Part shown: positions 27,691-36,212 of the stretch, one piece after another
Layout of the letters: each line of letters starts with the position of its first letter
How positions within the stretch are numbered: the stretch's first letter is position 1
Assembly: GCF_050633125.1 (NCBI RefSeq)
Contig: NZ_JBOEFX010000025.1
Coordinates: 83,441 to 147,440, forward strand
Origin: Lewinella sp050633125
Lineage (GTDB): Bacteria; Bacteroidota; Bacteroidia; Chitinophagales; Saprospiraceae
Length of the DNA stretch: 64,000 nt
Direction of reading: 5' to 3'
Notes under the pieces: generated by a model
Database searches by the model: none
Seen by the model: only the letters and a program-made list of their open reading frames with translations
Told to the model about the DNA's origin: nothing
Position numbers and translations under genes: made by a program

Positions 27691-27731
27691 AACAGTAACT
27701 TGAGCTTCGCACTGAAGCTCAAGTTACTGTT
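27691..27731 (+). terminator. 17-bp perfect hairpin after the M43 gene
   Basis: Arms 27691-27707 (AACAGTAACTTGAGCTT) and 27715-27731 are exact complements around a 7-base loop. There is no T-run. It also lies 63 bases past the convergent lipoprotein stop, so it may serve both. Confidence 0.6.
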
Positions 27732-27793
27732 AATCAATTCTAAAAGATGCATTGAGAGTATAATAAGGAGCAGCGTACTTACCCAGCTTATTT

Positions 27794-29104
27794 TTATTCG
27801 ATGTTCACACATTCTCGTTGATAACCGATTCTTTCTTGCCAGAAGCGATCACTTTCGTTGTAAAAATATTGAGGAGACACTTCGCGGTAAGTAGAAGGAC
27901 CTGAAAATTGCGTGCCACACAAGTGGAGCCCCGTTGGATTATCAAGTTCACTAAGGAAAGGTAAGCGCTCAAGAAGGGCTACAGGTAATTCAGGTAGGGT
28001 ATATGATGAGGTAGCCGTTGGGTCCAGGTATACATTCCAAGTACAGCGATATTTACGCCCTTCGTAATTGATGGTAAAGTAATACCAGCTTGCAACGACC
28101 AAGTCTAGACCCTCTGTATTGAAAAAATCGCAACTCCGACTATTAAGGTTGCCATCAAGGCCGGAAGGCGCTAGTTCAATTTGCTCAGGTAGCGTCGTAG
28201 TACTCATGCCAACCCCGTTTCCATACGAAGTGAAGGCTTTGAAGATGATGGGAGTCGTCGTTGAATCATTGGGAACCATCAATGTTACCTCATCTGCTGG
28301 TTGGGTACTATCCTCATTGATTAAACCGTGACTAATGTATAAATCCTTGATTGGGGCTTCTTCGTATGTACCATACAATTCATATCTCCAGTTTTCGAGA
28401 TAAGGAAAGCGGACGGTTTGGGGCTCACTAATAACGGTGAAGTCCTGGTAGTCTAAGGTCAACTCGTTGTTATAGAAATAGGGAGGTGGAGGCATAATAA
28501 ACCCTCTCTGTATCGTTTCACTGCTCCGTTTGGTTGTGACAAAAATGGGTTTTTGATTGGGAATACTTCCCGATATGCTTATGTAGCCGATATGGTTGTC
28601 GTGATCCAGTGATACAGGAGTTGCATTTAGACTGTTACGGACAAAGCTAATTTCCTCTAAATCTTCAGGGGTATTATTGATAATAATTCGAAGGCCCGGA
28701 GGAGAGTATGTTCGATTACTACCATGTTTATTCGGTGTGGAAAAGTCCTTACCCGTTTCTACGGAAGTAAGGGTGTTTATTTCAACGATTGTTTCAAGAC
28801 CTTCAAAACCATATCCATCGCGGGCATAAACGATGGAAAAATCCAAGTCTTCGGTGCAATGATCGGTAAGAATCATGCGCTTGGTCGTTCCCCAGTCAGC
28901 ACGGTAATCTTTGAGAACAGTTCCATTAGCATCGCTAACAAAAGTCCAATCAGTACGGTCGATATGATTATTCTCCGAAGTGGGTATAGTATAGCTCACT
29001 TCAAACGAGGGGTGCTCCCCCGGGCAACTAGGAACATCATCATCTTCATTACGACAAGTACTAATCAGTAGTAAAAACAGAGAGAGCGCGAATAAATTTT
29101 TCAT
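27794..29104 (-). CDS. Lipoprotein of unknown family
   Basis: A 436-residue protein. The N terminus MKNLFALSLFLLLISTC looks like a lipoprotein signal with Cys at 17, followed by an acidic 'RNEDDD' stretch as in surface-exposed Bacteroidota lipoproteins. The mature part is beta-rich, with Cys pairs and a central 'SCDFFNTEGLDLVVASWYYF'. It ends 'FWQERIGYQRECVNIE'. No known domain recognised. Its start lies 5 bases after the stop of the upstream gene (29110-30153), so the two are one transcription unit. Confidence 0.65.
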   Translation of the reverse strand: MKNLFALSLFLLLISTCRNEDDDVPSCPGEHPSFEVSYTIPTSENNHIDRTDWTFVSDANGTVLKDYRADWGTTKRMILTDHCTEDLDFSIVYARDGYGFEGLETIVEINTLTSVETGKDFSTPNKHGSNRTYSPPGLRIIINNTPEDLEEISFVRNSLNATPVSLDHDNHIGYISISGSIPNQKPIFVTTKRSSETIQRGFIMPPPPYFYNNELTLDYQDFTVISEPQTVRFPYLENWRYELYGTYEEAPIKDLYISHGLINEDSTQPADEVTLMVPNDSTTTPIIFKAFTSYGNGVGMSTTTLPEQIELAPSGLDGNLNSRSCDFFNTEGLDLVVASWYYFTINYEGRKYRCTWNVYLDPTATSSYTLPELPVALLERLPFLSELDNPTGLHLCGTQFSGPSTYREVSPQYFYNESDRFWQERIGYQRECVNIE

Positions 29105-29109
29105 AAAAT

Positions 29110-30153
29110 CTAAATCTCATTTTCGTTTAAGAAGTTATCAATTTCAGCAAGTTCTTCTTGTTCCAGCATTTCTTCGTCGCTGACGAACTCTTCATCAAGG
29201 CCTCTTCCACGGATTCTGTTGAATAAATCAGTGGCAGCATTGAAGACGGTACCGTCATAATATCGTGCGCTGGAGCCCTCTCCTTCAGGGCTGCCGTGAT
29301 CGGCATTGATGGAGGTTCTCCAAACCTCGGCGTGATCTCTCCACTCTTGGGTGTCGACCAGTTCGGGTGGGGTGAACCATACATTCCATGTGAGAATATT
29401 ACCAAACTTGAGCATGTTTCCGGCTCCGGTGTTGAAAATTCCCAGGATCAGTTGATTGAATTTGTCGACAATAATGTTCCCGGTGGGGAAAATCTCACCA
29501 ATCTGTACACTGAGGTTACCTACCGTCCAGGCTTCGGGGTGTCGGGCAAAATCGGGAATGGGAAAAGAATCACTTTCGCCGGTTTTTAACGGAAACAGCA
29601 CTTGGTTCCGGTCACCCGGAAGGTGAGTTCTCACCCTTATGGCATTGGCTTTATCGGATGGAAAAGGCAGCTTGCTATTGGCAAACCGATCCCAGAGCTT
29701 TTTTACCTTGGGTTTTTGCATGGCGCTTGGGCTAAACCAAATTTTTCCTTCAACGGACATGTCGGCTGCTAAGGTTCTACTGGTTTCGTCTACCCAGCCG
29801 CGTTGCCCTGTAACGGTGACTTCTACATTCATGGAGCCTAGTGAAGGAGACGTCATACCCTGCTGTGGGCAAATAATGGAGTATACTTTCCCCGTATCGG
29901 TGTAGCCGATTCTGGAAATATCGGGCGCAAACATTTGGTAACACCGCTTTTCGTCGGGTTTGTCTTGCCTGGTAGCCCAACTAAACTCGGGCCATATCAC
30001 TTTTTGCTGGCGTTGGAGGAGATCAATATTGTCGAGGTTGTCGCAAATCTCCAAACATGAAAGGTCAGGATCAGGATAGGCAAACTCAGGCTCTGAGGCA
30101 GCGAAGCCTCCTACCCATCCTGCTGGGATGTTTAGGTTATCATCAGTAGTCAT
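29110..30153 (-). CDS. Unknown 347-aa protein coupled to a lipoprotein gene
   Basis: A 347-residue protein without a signal peptide or membrane helix. It has an early Cys/Asp region ('DPDLSCLEICDNLDNIDLL') and two Trp-containing strands ('VIWPEFSWATRQDKPDE', 'ILTWNVWFTPPELVDTQEW'). 'RGWVDETSRTLAADMSVEGKIWF' lies mid-protein, and an acidic C-terminal helix ends 'DEEMLEQEELAEIDNFLNE'. I do not recognise the family. The next gene is the lipoprotein 5 bases downstream. Lacking a signal, it is predicted cytoplasmic, which is odd for a partner of a lipoprotein. Confidence 0.6.
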   Translation of the reverse strand: MTTDDNLNIPAGWVGGFAASEPEFAYPDPDLSCLEICDNLDNIDLLQRQQKVIWPEFSWATRQDKPDEKRCYQMFAPDISRIGYTDTGKVYSIICPQQGMTSPSLGSMNVEVTVTGQRGWVDETSRTLAADMSVEGKIWFSPSAMQKPKVKKLWDRFANSKLPFPSDKANAIRVRTHLPGDRNQVLFPLKTGESDSFPIPDFARHPEAWTVGNLSVQIGEIFPTGNIIVDKFNQLILGIFNTGAGNMLKFGNILTWNVWFTPPELVDTQEWRDHAEVWRTSINADHGSPEGEGSSARYYDGTVFNAATDLFNRIRGRGLDEEFVSDEEMLEQEELAEIDNFLNENEI

Positions 30154-30238
30154 TGAATATGGTTGTGTTATTGGTGTAAAAATGTGTGTTTGTAAAAATA
30201 CTATATTTTGCTCGATTGGCGTCCAATTGAGCGATGGT

Positions 30239-30273
30239 ACTTATATGACCTTCTATTTCCTTATATGGTTCAA
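30239..30273 (-). repeat. Decamer-repeat module, copy 2
   Basis: Units ACTTATATGA, CCTTCTATTT and CCTTATATGG, then TTCAA. The TTCAA end is 23 bases from the stop of the reverse-strand DUF6624 gene. Confidence 0.85.
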
Positions 30274-30295
30274 ATTTTCTTTGCTAAAACAGGCA

Positions 30296-31216
30296 CTACT
30301 TCTCCTTCTGCGGCACCGTCCACTCAATGTCCCAGTTTTTTAGGTAATCCTCAATGGGCCCCAAACCAATGGATTTGCGGCGCTGGTTGACGTATTCGGG
30401 GTCTTGGATTTCGAACACACTGCCTTCACCGGTTTCTGGGTTGTAGCTCACCTGTGAACCATAAATCTGGGGTTGATCTTTGCGCATCAGGATGCGATCC
30501 TGCATCAAAGCCAAATGGGAACCACTCGACTCGCCTGCTTCTACGGAGGCTTGCAAAAGTGAGATGTACTTCTCCTGCGCTTCTAGTGGGGCATGCTGGA
30601 TTACCAAAAATAGAGCAGTATTTGCTTTGCGGCCCACCTTGCTTCGGCCTACCCAGCCATGCTCTTCGATGATGTCGATGCACTCTAGCAACAAGAGGCT
30701 GTCTTCCTGGGCCCAGAGCGTATTGAAATATTCCTTTTCAGGAGAATCGAAACCATATTTCTTGGTGATTTCTTCATAGATACCACGAAGTGTCTGGTCT
30801 TTCATAGAAATTTCTTCCAGTTGATCTTTGAGCGGGAAATCGAAATCTTTCTCGAATTCGGCTTTCTTTTCCGCTACCGTTGCGAGAATGGGCGCCCAAG
30901 TGGGTAGATCATGGAGGCTTTCCAGATCAGTGTCGCGTTCCAGATGGGCTAGATTGATCCAGCCCTTGTCTACCGAAATGATCAGATTGACGGTGGCTTT
31001 GTCGGTGTTACCAGCCAGTGCCCAGGAGCAGGCGGCGTTGTAATATTGCGAAGCATTACCTTCCTCCAGGGCGAATGCCTGTTCGTAAGATTGTGCCGAG
31101 GCTTCAAAGTTACCTTCGCTGTATTGTTGATCACCAATACGGATAAACTCTGCAAAATTCTGAGCGGTCAAGGTGAAAGAGGAGAGAATAAGCAAGAGCG
31201 CGAATAATTGTTTCAT
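30296..31216 (-). CDS. Secreted TPR protein with DUF6624-like C-terminus
   Basis: A 306-residue protein. Signal peptide 1-18 (ends LTAQ). A short TPR region at about 22-85 ('SEGNFEASAQSYEQAFAL', 'YYNAACSWALAGNTDKA') is followed by a domain at about 130-290. There, 'EEHGWVGRSKVGRKANTALFLVIQHA', 'LMQDRILMRKDQPQIYGSQV' and 'PEYVNQRRKSIGLGPIEDY' fit the DUF6624 family (the GWP/QHAD/QxYGTQ pattern). Function unknown. Predicted periplasmic. Confidence 0.75.
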   Translation of the reverse strand: MKQLFALLLILSSFTLTAQNFAEFIRIGDQQYSEGNFEASAQSYEQAFALEEGNASQYYNAACSWALAGNTDKATVNLIISVDKGWINLAHLERDTDLESLHDLPTWAPILATVAEKKAEFEKDFDFPLKDQLEEISMKDQTLRGIYEEITKKYGFDSPEKEYFNTLWAQEDSLLLLECIDIIEEHGWVGRSKVGRKANTALFLVIQHAPLEAQEKYISLLQASVEAGESSGSHLALMQDRILMRKDQPQIYGSQVSYNPETGEGSVFEIQDPEYVNQRRKSIGLGPIEDYLKNWDIEWTVPQKEK

Positions 31217-31253
31217 GATGTTGTTTTTAAGTTAGAGATTTAATTATCAAAAA

Positions 31254-31291
31254 TAAAAAAACGGAATAGATTCGTTCATATCTATTCCGTT
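31254..31291 (-). terminator. Intrinsic terminator of the blaI-M56 operon
   Basis: Perfect 12-bp arms AACGGAATAGAT (31260-31271) and its complement (31280-31291) are followed on the reverse strand by seven T (31254-31260). It lies about 190 bases after the M56 gene's stop. Confidence 0.75.
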
Positions 31292-31478
31292 AAAAACTTA
31301 GTCAGGTGATTTCATTTAAATATAAGTCTGGACTTTCGGCAAAAGTCCGTAGAGAAGATGCGGGCTGCTTCGCGCCCTCAAGGTAAAGGGTAGAGGGATA
31401 GTGAACGATTAGGAATTAATTCCCAACTTCGATTAAAAAAGCTGATGTTGGAAAATTTACAAACAATTTCTAAAACGA

Positions 31479-32828
31479 TCAAAATTTGAATTTGATGGGC
31501 AGTACTATTTGTACACTCACTGGTTTTCCGTTATGTTGACCAGGGGTAAAATCAGGTAATTGTCGGACGGTAGCTAGTGCCGCTTCGTTCAGCGCGGCGT
31601 GTTCGGTGGTCTTTTCCGTAACAAGTTGAACATCAGTTACGCGGCCTTGGGTGTCTACTACAAATTTTGTCACAGCCAGCCCTTCTTGATTTGCTTCAAT
31701 AGCCTCCTTGGGATATTTAAGATGTTCAAAAATGAAAGTGAGCAAATTCTTACTAGAGCAGTCCTTCAGCTCTCGCCCAGTATAGCCTTCGCATTTACCG
31801 AAAACGGGCATCTGATCTACTTTTTCGTAAATTTTAGTTTTTACAATAGCCATATCTTCGGTAAGGGTAGCGGGATCGAAAGTGATAACAGTATCAATTC
31901 GTTCGAAGAATTTTGCTTCGTCTGAGAGATCGTTTACCACTTTGTCCATTTCCTCTTGCGCTTCGGCATCTTCGCAAGCCATCAAGAGCATCAAGGTGAG
32001 GGGAAGGAACAACAGATACTTACCCAATGCAAGGGTAGAAGAAGGTGATTTCGTCATCATAATAATACGTTTTTTAAGTTGTGAAGTATGAAAAGTCTGC
32101 ACAAGTGGCAGGTCGGGTTGCTGTAAACATTGACGAAGCAGCAGCTTGCCGTACTCGCGGGTGGGCGTAGCTTGCAAGACCGTTTCGTCTGCCAGGTATT
32201 CGTGAATATTCTCTAGTTCATGGCGGTAAGCATACCACAGCGGATGCCACCAGCAAAAGATGCCAACGACTTCAAGGAGTAGGATATCCCAACTGTGTTT
32301 TTGCTGAATGTGAGCTTTCTCGTGGGCAACTATGGCTGCTCGTTCGGCTTCGGTAGTATTGGTTTGATTGCTCCAAAAAAGGAAGTGCAGCCAGGAAAAA
32401 GGCGCGTGAGCTTGCTCGTTTTCGATCCAACAGATGCCGCCTTCCCAGCGTTTGTGGCCTGTACGGTAGTATCGAAAGAGCTTTGTGAGGCCAAAGAGAA
32501 AGCGGACAGCGGCAAACAAGGTCCCCAAGAGATAAACTCGCCAAAAGAAACTCGTCCACGACCAATTTGTTACCGGAGAAGCACTGATAATATTGGTGTT
32601 TTCGGGAGCTACCGTCACGGTTTGTAACCACATCACTGGCATTCCCAACCATTCGGGAGCTGCCCATAGTGTCGACCATTTTATAAGGGGCAGCACTAAG
32701 CCTAACACAAAGGTCCCCAAAAGGTATAGGCGGTTGAGTCGGAAGAATTTCTCCTGTCTCAGCAATAAGGCATACAAGCCCCAAAAAGCCAGCCAGTAGA
32801 GGCTGAGTTCAATGAGATAAGTATTCAT
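31479..32828 (-). CDS. BlaR1-type M56 membrane peptidase with TonB C-terminal domain
   Basis: A 449-residue protein. Membrane helices lie at about 5-24, 35-52 and 95-115, and the peptidase zinc motif HEKAH is at 169-173, in 'AAIVAHEKAHIQQKHSWD'. A fourth helix ('YLLFLPLTLMLLMACEDAE') lies at about 268-285. The extracytoplasmic C terminus (about 350-449) is a TonB C-terminal domain ('YPKEAIEANQEGLAVTKFVV', 'LPDFTPGQHNGKPVSVQIVLPI') in place of a beta-lactam sensor. The protein begins 2 bases after the BlaI-type repressor gene. By analogy with BlaR1/MecR1 it cleaves that repressor on signal. The signal is unknown, and no beta-lactamase is nearby. Confidence 0.9.
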   Translation of the reverse strand: MNTYLIELSLYWLAFWGLYALLLRQEKFFRLNRLYLLGTFVLGLVLPLIKWSTLWAAPEWLGMPVMWLQTVTVAPENTNIISASPVTNWSWTSFFWRVYLLGTLFAAVRFLFGLTKLFRYYRTGHKRWEGGICWIENEQAHAPFSWLHFLFWSNQTNTTEAERAAIVAHEKAHIQQKHSWDILLLEVVGIFCWWHPLWYAYRHELENIHEYLADETVLQATPTREYGKLLLRQCLQQPDLPLVQTFHTSQLKKRIIMMTKSPSSTLALGKYLLFLPLTLMLLMACEDAEAQEEMDKVVNDLSDEAKFFERIDTVITFDPATLTEDMAIVKTKIYEKVDQMPVFGKCEGYTGRELKDCSSKNLLTFIFEHLKYPKEAIEANQEGLAVTKFVVDTQGRVTDVQLVTEKTTEHAALNEAALATVRQLPDFTPGQHNGKPVSVQIVLPIKFKF

Positions 32829-32830
32829 AA

Positions 32831-33208
32831 TTACTTGTTTTTAGGATCCTCTAACCGTTCAACCAGGTCATTGAGTTCATCCACGCTGAGGTCTTTCCCT
32901 TTTACCAAAAAAGAAACCAATCGATTGGCAGAACCACCAAAATAGTCCTTCATTAGGGTGTGTAGACTTTGCTGGCTATAGTCGTCTTTGCTCAGTTTGG
33001 CACGGTAGACAAAGGTGCGTCCGTAAGACTTGTAGACCACAAAACCTTTCTCACTCAGGATTTTCATCATCGTCGAAATGGTACTGTGTGCCGGCATCTT
33101 ACCGCCCGCTTTTTCGGCGAGCTTGTTGCGGATGTCACCGACAGCACCTTCACCCAGGTCCCACAAGACCTGCATAATCTCTTCCTCTGCTTTGGTTAAT
33201 TTCTTCAT
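32831..33208 (-). CDS. BlaI/MecI/CopY-family transcriptional repressor
   Basis: A 125-residue winged-helix repressor. It opens 'LTKAEEEIMQVLWDLGEGAV', with the recognition region 'AHSTISTMMKILSEKGFVVY' (about 40-59), the wing 'KSYGRTFVYRAKLSKDDY' and a C-terminal dimerisation helix 'SFLVKGKDLSVDELNDLVERL'. It is first gene of the operon with the M56 sensor peptidase. A dyad at 33231-33246 overlaps the probable transcription start and is a likely autoregulatory operator. Confidence 0.93.
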   Translation of the reverse strand: MKKLTKAEEEIMQVLWDLGEGAVGDIRNKLAEKAGGKMPAHSTISTMMKILSEKGFVVYKSYGRTFVYRAKLSKDDYSQQSLHTLMKDYFGGSANRLVSFLVKGKDLSVDELNDLVERLEDPKNK

Positions 33209-33230
33209 TGTAAGCCGTGTTTTTTCGATT

Positions 33231-33255
33231 ATCTATAACTATAGATGCAAACTTA
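33231..33255 (-). promoter_or_regulatory. Promoter -7 box with adjoining BlaI-type operator dyad
   Basis: On the reverse strand TAAGTTTG (33248-33255) fits TAnnTTTG. It is followed directly by the dyad ATCTATA-GT-TATAGAT (33231-33246), which has perfect 7-base half-sites around two bases. The repressor ATG is about 22 bases further. The operator role is inferred from position, in a repressor/sensor operon. Confidence 0.6.
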
Positions 33256-33502
33256 AGTAAAAAGGTTTAGTTGATTAACTATTTTTTTAGTTAAAATATT
33301 TTATCGACCTCTGTTTTTCCTCAAAAAAACTTTACGGGAGGGGAGGTTTTCAGGAACAGCACGAAAATAAAGAGCGATTTGGCTGCGCCGCTACTTCGTG
33401 GTTATTTTCCATCTTAGTTAGATAAGCGATTCATTTAAAGCGTTTTAACTATTTGGAGGATTTGAAAAAAAATCGCAGTTTTTTTCTGGGGAATACTTAT
33501 TG

Positions 33503-33531
33503 TAAATGCATGAATGTATTTATACGAATGG
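33503..33531. repeat. Imperfect palindrome, second copy
   Basis: Matches 8443-8471 at 27 of 29 bases, centred on TGCATGAAT-GT-ATTTATACG. It lies in the long noncoding stretch upstream of blaI. Confidence 0.65.
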
Positions 33532-33575
33532 GGTGCTTTTCGGGCAGCGCCAACCTTAGATATTAATGAGAATTA

Positions 33576-33890
33576 CGCTTTGGATGATTTGGGGCCATGC
33601 CTTCTCCCGTCCCGACTTTTCTAGTCGGGGCGGGATCGGCACCAGGCTATCCACCGCTTCACTCCGTAGGGCCGNNCGGCCCTACGGAGTGAAGCGGTTA
33701 CTATCCTTTGTCCTGCTCCTCCGTCCGCCGAGCTTCAGGCCTTGCCTTGCGCCCCATACGATCCTTACGCATTCGCATAACCGCTTCTGTTAGTCCCCAA
33801 ACTATCCCCACCTTCTTGGTCGGGACATATCCCGCTGGCCCCTGACCAGCATCATGCAACTTCTTTGCTCTTTGATTAGGACCTTTTAAT
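33576..33890. repeat. GC-rich structured repeat interrupted by an assembly gap
   Basis: Includes a 13-bp hairpin (TCCCGTCCCGACT and its near-complement, about 33605-33636). A 21-bp perfect inverted repeat (33654-33674 and 33677-33697) has the NN exactly at its centre. Further on are CTATCC, CTGCTCCTCCGTCCGCCG and similar GC-rich words. Composition contrasts strongly with flanks. It is similar in pattern to about 5910-6090. No coding sequence. Confidence 0.55.
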
Positions 33891-33942
33891 GTGACTTTTG
33901 AAATGCACGGAGTTATATTATCAAAGCAACCAAGTAATCGAG

Positions 33943-34267
33943 ATGCAATACAGCTCCCTCTATTTAAGCATACTTCTTGTCTGCACCATGCTCACAACAT
34001 GCCAGGAGCCAGCGCCAATTCCTCAGGAAGATGATCGGCATGAAGAATGGCTAAAGGCAGAATTAGCCGAGTATCCCATTGTTAGAGAGGATGAATTATT
34101 TTGAAAAGGATGATACCAACACCAATATAGCGTACGCCCTTTATGCGGAAAAAGATTCGATCTTCGTTGGACACGATATTTGGGCAAAATTGATTTTACA
34201 TGGAGGGCGTGAGCTCACCTTGGAAACAGTCGCCGATTTAAAAGAACCATCCGATAATTTGGATTAA
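33943..34267 (+). pseudogene. Small lipoprotein gene with a one-base frameshift
   Basis: From ATG 33943 the frame gives a lipoprotein signal ('YLSILLVCTMLTTC', Cys at about 20), then 'QEPAPIPQEDDRHEEWLKAEL' and 'VREDELF', then a stop. Removing one T from the TTTT at 34099-34102 continues as 'EKDDTNTNIAYALYAEKD', 'IFVGHDIWAKLILHGG' and 'LKEPSDNLD', about 107 residues in all. Either the gene is inactivated or the run is miscalled. Family unknown. Confidence 0.55.
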
Positions 34268-34333
34268 GAAGTTCATCGTTTAGGGCCTGCACCAAAAGAT
34301 TGGTCTTAATGACGACCTGTGCGAGTACTCTCT

Positions 34334-34810
34334 CTACTTCTCTTCCTGCTTCACCAGTAGAAAATAACTAAGCGCGGCAATGACCGCTGCCAGGCCTACA
34401 CCATAGTAAGCAATCTCGGTTTCGCCGTCCCAAGTAATGATTTTTCCAGTAAACGAGATGGCCATTACCACGATAATCATCTTGATCATCATTGCTTTTA
34501 GCTGATCAAGATTGGTGATACTCAGCCAATCAGGAAGGGAATCGATTTTTTGAATAAACAACTCAAAAAGGGAGGCTGCCATGGTAAAGAAAATGACGCC
34601 GAGTAGCACGATGTCGAGTGATTTGAGGACGTCTTTCACCACAATATCTTCCTTGGAGGTGCCCGTAATTATTGACGATAAGTTTTTTGCAATCTGAGTG
34701 ATCGCGAAATACTCTACCCCAATGGCTAATAACATAATGGCAATCACTGCCACTAAGGCAATGATTTTCATGAGGTAACCAATGACGATGGGGGTTTTGG
34801 AAGAGGACAT
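34334..34810 (-). CDS. UPF0114/YqhA-family membrane protein
   Basis: A 158-residue integral membrane protein with helices at about 11-34, 67-85, 108-126 and 134-151. The conserved family core is visible as 'LDIVLLGVIFFTMAASLFELFI' and 'DWLSITNLDQLKAMMIKMIIVVMAI'. Function is unknown for the family, and no operon partner is seen. Confidence 0.82.
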   Translation of the reverse strand: MSSSKTPIVIGYLMKIIALVAVIAIMLLAIGVEYFAITQIAKNLSSIITGTSKEDIVVKDVLKSLDIVLLGVIFFTMAASLFELFIQKIDSLPDWLSITNLDQLKAMMIKMIIVVMAISFTGKIITWDGETEIAYYGVGLAAVIAALSYFLLVKQEEK

Positions 34811-34867
34811 CTGGAAGTTGATTTACGTCTATACAGAACTACTAACAATCGAATAGCAAAAAGGTAG

Positions 34868-35440
34868 CTAAGAAGCTAAAATTCTCTTCACCCGTTCTCG
34901 CAGTACAGGTACCACATCCTCCTCAAACCAAGGATGTTTACGCAGCCAAATTGTGTTGCGTGGTGAAGGATGGGGGAGTGGCAAGAAGTCCGGTAAATAG
35001 GCATGCCAATTGCGGACGGTTTCTGTAAGGTTTTTCTCGCGGGTTTTACCCAGGTATTCTTTCTGGGCATACAGGCCAAATAGTAAGGTGAGCTGAATGT
35101 TGGGCATCATTCGTAGGAGGGGTTGGTGCCATTGAGGCGCGCATTCCGGGCGAGGTGGCAGGTCGCCGGATTTTCCCGTTCCCGGAAAACAAAAGCCCAT
35201 TGGCATGATGGCAAACAATTCAGGGGTGTAGAAGGTCTCGTTATCGACACCGAGCCATTCGCGGAGTCGCTTGCCGCTGGCATCGTTCCAAGGAATACCA
35301 CTTTCATGAACTTTCCGGCCGGGGGCCTGCCCGATGATATTGATCCGAGCAGCTGGGTGTACGGTAAAAACCGGTCGAACCCCGTCTTTTAGTAAAGGAG
35401 CACAAGTAGTGCAGTTGCGAGCTTGTTCAATGATATTCAT
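34868..35440 (-). CDS. Uracil-DNA glycosylase superfamily protein
   Basis: A 190-residue protein. It starts with a Cys pair ('ARNCTTCAPLL', about 8-16), followed by 'NIIGQAPGRKVHESGIPWNDASG' (motif 1, about 34-56), 'FAIMPMGFCFPG' and the C-terminal 'LPLPHPSPRNTIWLRKHPWFEED' (motif 2, HPSPRN). These motifs place it in the UDG fold. The GQAPG form is nearer family 4/5-like relatives than the E. coli Ung type. It probably excises uracil or damaged bases, but activity on uracil is not assured. It stands alone. Confidence 0.8.
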   Translation of the reverse strand: MNIIEQARNCTTCAPLLKDGVRPVFTVHPAARINIIGQAPGRKVHESGIPWNDASGKRLREWLGVDNETFYTPELFAIMPMGFCFPGTGKSGDLPPRPECAPQWHQPLLRMMPNIQLTLLFGLYAQKEYLGKTREKNLTETVRNWHAYLPDFLPLPHPSPRNTIWLRKHPWFEEDVVPVLRERVKRILAS

Positions 35441-35577
35441 GAAAGCAAGATAATCATATCTCCCCCCTTCAGTGCGCTTGGTGGTTCAAAAAAAACTACT
35501 CGCTTAGGGATTTTATTTTTTTGCCAAGTGTCACGTTTTAATTTTTCTCGGGTAATAGAGGTAAAGACACAAATACT

Positions 35578-36123
35578 ATGAAGAATCGGTTGCTGTTATT
35601 TTGCTTGATTTCAGGAGGGTTACTTCTGGTAAATTCTTGTGAAAAAGAAAACGTGGAACTTCTAAGCACGACAGAAGAAGAATTCCTTACCGACACGGTC
35701 ATCTGTGAAATTACGGCCAATATTTCCCTGACGGATTCGGCGACGCTAGTGGTCTTTACAGCAGGTGGCCTCTCACCTTACAGCTATTTATGGTCACAAG
35801 GGGCTACGACCAGTATGATTACTCCTACCATAGATGGTACCTATAGCGTGACCGTAACGGATGGCGAGGGGTGTTTCACGGCTACGACCTACGAATACTC
35901 GGCCACAGATTTGTGCGTACTCTTTACAATACAGGCCATTCATTATGACAGTTCGGGGCAGAATTATCTCAGTGTTAGCACTACTGGAGGGCTTGCTCCC
36001 TATAGCTATAACTGGTCAGAAGGTTCCGCTACCCAATTGATTGGACCAGTTAGTAATGGCACTTTTGGTATCACGGTTGTGGACAGTCAAGGTTGTGTTA
36101 GAGAAGATGAAATCACGATCTGA
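35578..36123 (+). CDS. SprB-repeat lipoprotein 1
   Basis: A 181-residue lipoprotein. Signal 'LLFCLISGGLLLVNSC' with Cys at 21, then an acidic spacer. Two SprB-type repeats follow: 'GGLSPYSYLWSQGATTSMI' (about 63-81) and 'GGLAPYSYNWSEGSATQLI' (about 139-157), each closed by 'VTVTDGEGCF' or 'ITVVDSQGCV'. SprB repeats occur in the giant gliding adhesin SprB and other surface proteins of Bacteroidota. Here only two are present. It has no sorting domain, so it is held by lipid. It is a close paralogue of the next gene. Confidence 0.82.
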   Translation: MKNRLLLFCLISGGLLLVNSCEKENVELLSTTEEEFLTDTVICEITANISLTDSATLVVFTAGGLSPYSYLWSQGATTSMITPTIDGTYSVTVTDGEGCFTATTYEYSATDLCVLFTIQAIHYDSSGQNYLSVSTTGGLAPYSYNWSEGSATQLIGPVSNGTFGITVVDSQGCVREDEITI

Positions 36124-36212
36124 TAAGCCTGTCTACCCTAGCAGAATAAGTCGATTATAAAACCTCGAAGTATGGCCTGAAAAAAGGTACAAGCTTCAAT
36201 AAACGTTTGGAA

